This document shows positions 59,982-64,000 of a stretch of 64,000 nucleotides of DNA, one piece after another. The stretch lies in the NCBI GenBank assembly GCA_015039465.1, contig MU130695.1, forward strand, positions 221,603 to 285,602, read 5' to 3'. Made by a program: the position numbers and the translations under genes. This stretch comes from Phlegmacium glaucopus (taxonomy: Eukaryota > Basidiomycota > Agaricomycetes > Agaricales > Cortinariaceae). Each line of letters begins with the position of its first letter. Position 1 is the first letter of the stretch. The notes beneath the pieces are model-generated. The model had not been told where the DNA came from. It searched no databases and saw nothing but the letters and a program-made list of their open reading frames with translations.

Positions 59982-60992
59982 TTAATGAATTAGCTGGTGT
60001 GAACAGATGAAAGCGAGTTGCTGTTCGGCACGGACAGTAGGGTTATCACGAATGTAAATTTTCCAAGCACTGGAAGACCATCGACCTATTGCTTGAATAA
60101 TTGAATCTGAAAGGCCAAGGGAGGCATAATATGTGGCTCCACCAGCTCGCACTGAGTGGCCACCATAGTCATGAGATAGGTAAGTGAAAAATTTGGAATC
60201 AAACCAAGACCAATTTGGGATAGACCTATTTTCACAAATGAAAAGTGGTAAACGGGCACCGTGAAGTGCATCGCGAAGATTGGTGTAATGTTTGAGAAGG
60301 AAAACAGGATTAGCGATTTCATGTTGGGAGAAAATGATGTTGGTGCCTCGATAGAAAACATCAGTTTTATGATATGGCAAATGGAACTGAGCATGGTCAT
60401 TTGTAAAAGATAACGAAGAGCGCCTAATGATTTTTTGCCAATCAAATAAAGTTCGATCTGATTTGACGATGAGTTCGCCTATACGGTGACAACCATAGAA
60501 GGCACATGAAAGAATAGTGATGAAAAGGAAGTCGTCATAAGAATTTGAATTGAAAGCGAGATCATAGAAGAATGTGAGATGGGACAATCGCAAAGGGAGT
60601 TTTCGAATGACAGGATCAGCACAAATTTTTTTTGAACCGCGAATAGTTGATAAAACAAGAGGGTGGTTTCGATTTTGATTGAAGTCTGGATAGATATGAT
60701 GTAAGAAGTGGCTCGCCCCGGTGAGATACTTTGGAGCCGAAGCAATGGATTGAGAAGAGAAGGCGATGTAGCGAGAAAGGGTGAGGGGTGTTGGGTTAAG
60801 GGAAAGATGATGATTAAAACAAAAGGTAATATAGTCACGAGCGCCAGTTTGATACGCTTTCAGAGTACTTTTTTCAATCGATGACCATTGTAAAAAAGAA
60901 GCATGTCTATCAATCTCAGTGAGATTGAGGACGGGGCAAGCCCTGCAGGTGGTACCAGGCTCGCCCAAAACATCTAAAAGCACTCTCTCCAT
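59982..60992 (-). CDS. Tyrosine recombinase of the DIRS-like element
   Basis: The first ATG of the frame is at 60992; without requiring ATG the frame opens at 61055, inside the reverse transcriptase gene. Numbered from 61055 the protein has 357 residues with a complete catalytic set: Arg191 (GCHRIGEL), His300 and Arg303 (HSVRAGG), Trp326 in the His/Trp position (GRWSS) and Tyr334 (WKIYIRDNP). It would integrate a circular DNA copy without target duplication. Its ATG lies 19 nt before the end of the reverse transcriptase stop codon (atggagagagtgcttttag), suggesting coupled translation. Confidence 0.85.
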   Translation of the reverse strand: MERVLLDVLGEPGTTCRACPVLNLTEIDRHASFLQWSSIEKSTLKAYQTGARDYITFCFNHHLSLNPTPLTLSRYIAFSSQSIASAPKYLTGASHFLHHIYPDFNQNRNHPLVLSTIRGSKKICADPVIRKLPLRLSHLTFFYDLAFNSNSYDDFLFITILSCAFYGCHRIGELIVKSDRTLFDWQKIIRRSSLSFTNDHAQFHLPYHKTDVFYRGTNIIFSQHEIANPVFLLKHYTNLRDALHGARLPLFICENRSIPNWSWFDSKFFTYLSHDYGGHSVRAGGATYYASLGLSDSIIQAIGRWSSSAWKIYIRDNPTVRAEQQLAFICSHQLIH

Positions 60993-62842
60993 CGCGCTGG
61001 CAGTAGTTCCCGAGGTGGGATGAAAGTGCGGACATGGTCTTGGGGGAAACGACAATGATACTCATCGAAAAGTAGGTGAGAAAGAAGATCGGCACGGATA
61101 TTTTCTTTACCGATGATGTGACGGACTCGAAGATCAATACCTGATTGCAAAATGATTTTAGCAACAGCTAATAGAACACCGTTGTGCAATCTCTCGGAAG
61201 CAGAGAGCGAATTGAAGATAGAGACAGAGTCGAGGCTATCTGTAAATAAAAGAAGACGACGAGGAGGATGTGGAAGGCAAGCGAAATAGTGGATAGTGGA
61301 TAGGATAGCAAGGAGTTCAAAAAAAAGGATGTCGATTTTAGGCGATTCCGAGGAAGGGCTTAATTGGTAAACAAAGCCGTTATTTGAAAAGGAAAAGGCG
61401 AGGGCGTCTTTAAGATTTGCATCAGTCCAAACTGTAGCATCAGCTTCGCCATCAGACCAAAGTCCTTCATCAAGGAAATGGACTCCAATCGCATCAGGAA
61501 TCGTGTCAGCTAGCCAATTGAGGTCGGAATGAACGGTAGAGTTAAGGAAAATCTTGCCAGAAGGTTGAGATTTGCCGCTCGTTTTATGATATAATTCCAA
61601 AAGGGCTGGACGACCCCAAGGGAAGACATTGAGGAGCCAATTAAGATGGCCCGAAAGGCGTTGCCATTCACGTAGAGGTTGTTGTCTAGAAGGTGCTGAT
61701 AGGAAGGAATGAATTTTAAAGATAATGTCGGTGATGGAGTCTGGTGATAAAGAGATTGTACCATGGTTGACGTCTACCCAGAAACCGATAATCTTGAGGG
61801 GGTTCCCATGTTCCTGCTTTTTAAGGTCAAAAGGGCAGGAAATTTGTTCCCAAAGGAGAAGAAGTTGGACTTGGCGTTTCGGGCGCCAGCAGCCTCGAAA
61901 AAATACTAAGTTTGAAGCGACTTCCCACCCGAAATAATCATCCATGTAAACATGCAAACCGATAATGTTCAGTTTCCTTTCACCTATCCAGCAAATAAGG
62001 GCAGATACTGCACACCAACATCTTGGAGACGCCCTATTACCAAAGACAAGTCGATGGACAATAAATTTCCTCCCATCAACTGAAACAACTTGTTGTATCT
62101 GCCATAATGGATGAGCTGGTAGGTTCAGAAAAGCTCCTGCGACATCAGATTTATATAGGATGAGATCAACGGCCGGATTATCACGACGTGCTTCCTGAAG
62201 AGCGAGACCGAAAGGATGCATATCGTTGTAATGGACCCTACTCTCTTCTTTTGGAATCCCATAATTAAGACCAGAGCCGGAATGATCAGTGATAACTCGA
62301 GGTTTCTGTTTTTGCCAGATGACGAACATAGGCGATAATTTCATACCTGGTAGGATTTGTTGAAAAGGAAGAGGTGGTGACCAATGATGAGCTTCGCACT
62401 CTTTATCTCGAAAAGCACGAATTGCGTCAAGGTCTATATCTTGAGAGCTATAATTGGATAGATCCTCAGATGTATCTTCCCAGTCTCCTTCATTGAAAGG
62501 CCAGAAACCTTCTCGTAAACTTCTCATAACAGATTTAACAAATGAAGGGTTGGGATGGTCGGTTAGAAAGAGTTCAAGTTTGTCAACATTGAAAGGGGTT
62601 TTGACTTTCACGTAATCGTTTAATTTAGACAAAGTAGATTGAATATCGGGATTATTGAGAAGGTGTTCTGGTGGGGCTTTAAATGGGTCGGCAAGTTCTG
62701 TATTCATCGCAGCTGGAGAGCGAGAGTTTTTGGAATCGGACCATACATAACGTCGACGAAAGCGAGGACCATTAAGTAGATCATCAGCTTTATGTTTAGA
62801 TGATGACGGAAAGGTTTTAGGTGCGACTACTGCTGCTTCCAC
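60974..62842 (-). CDS. Reverse transcriptase-RNase H of the DIRS-like element
   Basis: The frame begins at a GTG at 62842 and extends a little further upstream to a TAA without an ATG, so the true start (or an upstream exon) is unknown. Of 622 residues, motif A is YKSDVAGAFLNLPAHP (Asp233), motif B FGNRASPRCW and motif C VYMDDYFG (Asp301, Asp302). RNase H follows, with Asp474 (VWTDAN), Glu509 (FELLAIL), Asp535 (LLFTDS) and Asp585 (NIRADLLSH). The sequence PRVITDHSGSGLN is typical of the family found in mushroom genomes. All catalytic residues are present. Confidence 0.87.
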   Translation of the reverse strand: MEAAVVAPKTFPSSSKHKADDLLNGPRFRRRYVWSDSKNSRSPAAMNTELADPFKAPPEHLLNNPDIQSTLSKLNDYVKVKTPFNVDKLELFLTDHPNPSFVKSVMRSLREGFWPFNEGDWEDTSEDLSNYSSQDIDLDAIRAFRDKECEAHHWSPPLPFQQILPGMKLSPMFVIWQKQKPRVITDHSGSGLNYGIPKEESRVHYNDMHPFGLALQEARRDNPAVDLILYKSDVAGAFLNLPAHPLWQIQQVVSVDGRKFIVHRLVFGNRASPRCWCAVSALICWIGERKLNIIGLHVYMDDYFGWEVASNLVFFRGCWRPKRQVQLLLLWEQISCPFDLKKQEHGNPLKIIGFWVDVNHGTISLSPDSITDIIFKIHSFLSAPSRQQPLREWQRLSGHLNWLLNVFPWGRPALLELYHKTSGKSQPSGKIFLNSTVHSDLNWLADTIPDAIGVHFLDEGLWSDGEADATVWTDANLKDALAFSFSNNGFVYQLSPSSESPKIDILFFELLAILSTIHYFACLPHPPRRLLLFTDSLDSVSIFNSLSASERLHNGVLLAVAKIILQSGIDLRVRHIIGKENIRADLLSHLLFDEYHCRFPQDHVRTFIPPRELLPARWRECF

Positions 62843-62889
62843 TTGCTGAGAAACTAGGTCCCGCTGATGTGATTGAGTTTTGCTTTATA

Positions 62890-63500
62890 TGGTAATCAAA
62901 GGATTACTATTTTAGGAATTGTCTACAACAAATCCAGAAACCAGTAACTTCAATGACCAACAAACTCTGTTTTTGTGCAAGTTGGGGTTTCCTTGAAAGT
63001 ATAACCAGTATACTCTTGAATAAAACAACAATACACTTTTAAAGTCCAAATGTTCTAGACTATGATTCAAGTTTAAAGTCCAAATTTCTCTAGACTATGA
63101 TTCTGATAACAAGTTTATAGTCCAATTTCTTAGACTATTATATAGTGCTTTTTGATAGAACAAAGGCAAGTCCCTATAGGATTTAATATCCTTTGTCTAT
63201 ATGATAACCAATTTTGGTAGTACAAAGACAAGCCCCTTTAGGGTTTAATATTCTTTGACTATCCACAACAAATGATTTAAAGTCCCTGAGGCAGACTGTG
63301 AGACAGCTTTATAGTACAAGGATTTCTCCTCAGACTCTGACAAAGGATTTAATATCCTTGCTTCCAAGACAAGTCCCTAAAGGATTTAATATTCTTGGTT
63401 TACACAGAACAAAGGTAAGCCCCTTTAGGATTTAATACCCTTTGAACTGAGTGAAGCAAAGCAAGTCCACTTGTAATTCCAATTCTAACTTGTGCCAATT
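62890..63500. repeat. AT-rich region with a recurring 25-30 bp motif
   Basis: Variants of aagtccctaaaggatttaat followed by atccttg or attctttg occur at about 63169, 63228, 63365 and 63416. A second motif, aaagtccaaatttctctaga, occurs at about 63040, 63075 and 63118. The core ggatttaatatcc is palindromic. Its position just upstream of the reverse transcriptase suggests element leader or terminal sequence. Confidence 0.7.
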
Positions 63501-63604
63501 CAGAGCGCTGAAACTTGGGAAAGAAAGGAAGAGTGCAAATTCACTAATTTTACTGGTGCTTTCTAGCTACTTTTATACATAAATGAGAAACAAAATTAGG
63601 TAAG

Positions 63605-63970
63605 AGTCTGTGATGTCATGTCTATGTTTTATGATTACTGATGCTATTTTATGATGTCATGTCTTGTTTTATGATGTCATGTCTTGTTTTATGATATCAT
63701 GCCTTGTTTTATGATGATAATGCCTTGTTTTATGATGTCATGTCTTGTTTCTAGATGACTGATCATTGTTTTATGATGTCATGTCTTGTTTCTAGATGAC
63801 TGATCATTGTTTTATGATGTCATATGTTTCATAATGTCACAAAATGTGACAAAATGTTACAAAAATGTTACAAATGTCACGAATGTCACATGATGTCACA
63901 TGATGTCACATGATGTCACATGGTATCACATGATGTCACATGATGTCACATGATATCACATGCTTCATTA
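63605..63970 (+). repeat. Tandem repeats of tgatgtca
   Basis: First part (63605-63830): about nine imperfect units of gttttatgatgtcatgtctt. Second part (63845-63962): about eight near-perfect 10-bp units tgatgtcaca. The two share the palindromic-like atgatgtca core. No coding potential. It runs close to the right edge. Confidence 0.85.
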
Positions 63971-64000
63971 TTAGGACCTTTTATTGATATTTGACTTACT

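Larger units (their letters stand above)
59850..62880 (-). mobile_element. DIRS-like tyrosine-recombinase retrotransposon
   Basis: A reverse transcriptase-RNase H frame is directly followed by an overlapping tyrosine recombinase, the coding layout of DIRS-order elements, with no DDE integrase or protease. Both frames are uninterrupted, so the copy is recent or selected. I saw no gag-like frame within 1.1 kb upstream (to the window edge) and could not delimit the termini. The boundaries given are the coding span plus a margin. Confidence 0.8.

Noticed and set aside
63845..63962. Possible CRISPR-like array
   Set aside because: The units are contiguous 10-bp tandem repeats without spacers and the genome is eukaryotic.

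Overview
The window looks like nuclear DNA of a mushroom-forming basidiomycete (Agaricomycetes). Genes are split by many 50-70 nt GT-AG introns. The gene content fits: a basidiomycete-type P450 expansion, an F-box/LRR protein, a single-pass membrane protein with a sugar-binding-like ectodomain, a samB/MUB1 MYND protein, a BAH-zinc-finger protein and a tyrosine-recombinase retroelement. I infer the group from these families; I could not run any search.

Layout. 1-7 kb holds decayed genes: the tail of a membrane protein with an in-frame stop, a degenerate protein kinase, an unrecognised spliced gene, and a P450 relic unrelated to the main array. Two copies of a dispersed repeat flank part of this. 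8.6-9.7 kb is an F-box/LRR gene. 12.1-13.2 kb is an unrecognised low-complexity protein gene whose 3' end matters for what follows.

13.8-48.3 kb is the centrepiece: a head-to-tail array of one P450 gene family on the + strand, with eight full-length copies and one 3' fragment. A 12-exon model (517 aa, including micro-exons of 27 and 23 nt) closes exactly in copy 2, and the same exons can be followed in the other copies. By my reading five copies are intact (starts at 16831, 21068, 37689, 42585, 46168) and three are broken by independent point lesions (13761, 24391, 28618). The spacers carry fragments of the tail of the 12-13 kb gene, all starting near the same breakpoint, so this tail was captured once and amplified with the P450s. 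Several copies share a promoter palindrome next to a TATA box.

Between copies 5 and 7 lies a 5.7 kb block foreign to the array. It carries an intact BAH plus zinc-finger gene, a GTP-cyclohydrolase-II-like URC1 pseudogene with three frame lesions, and a VTI1 SNARE gene whose start codon sits about 17 bp from a truncated P450. The block appears to have replaced the 5' part of copy 6.

48.7-49.7 kb holds array-derived remnants. 50.3-56.1 kb returns to ordinary genes: a coiled-coil protein and samB/MUB1. 58-64 kb is repeat territory, with a large inverted repeat, a small hairpin, a DIRS-like element (reverse transcriptase-RNase H overlapping a tyrosine recombinase), and AT-rich tandem repeats at the right edge.
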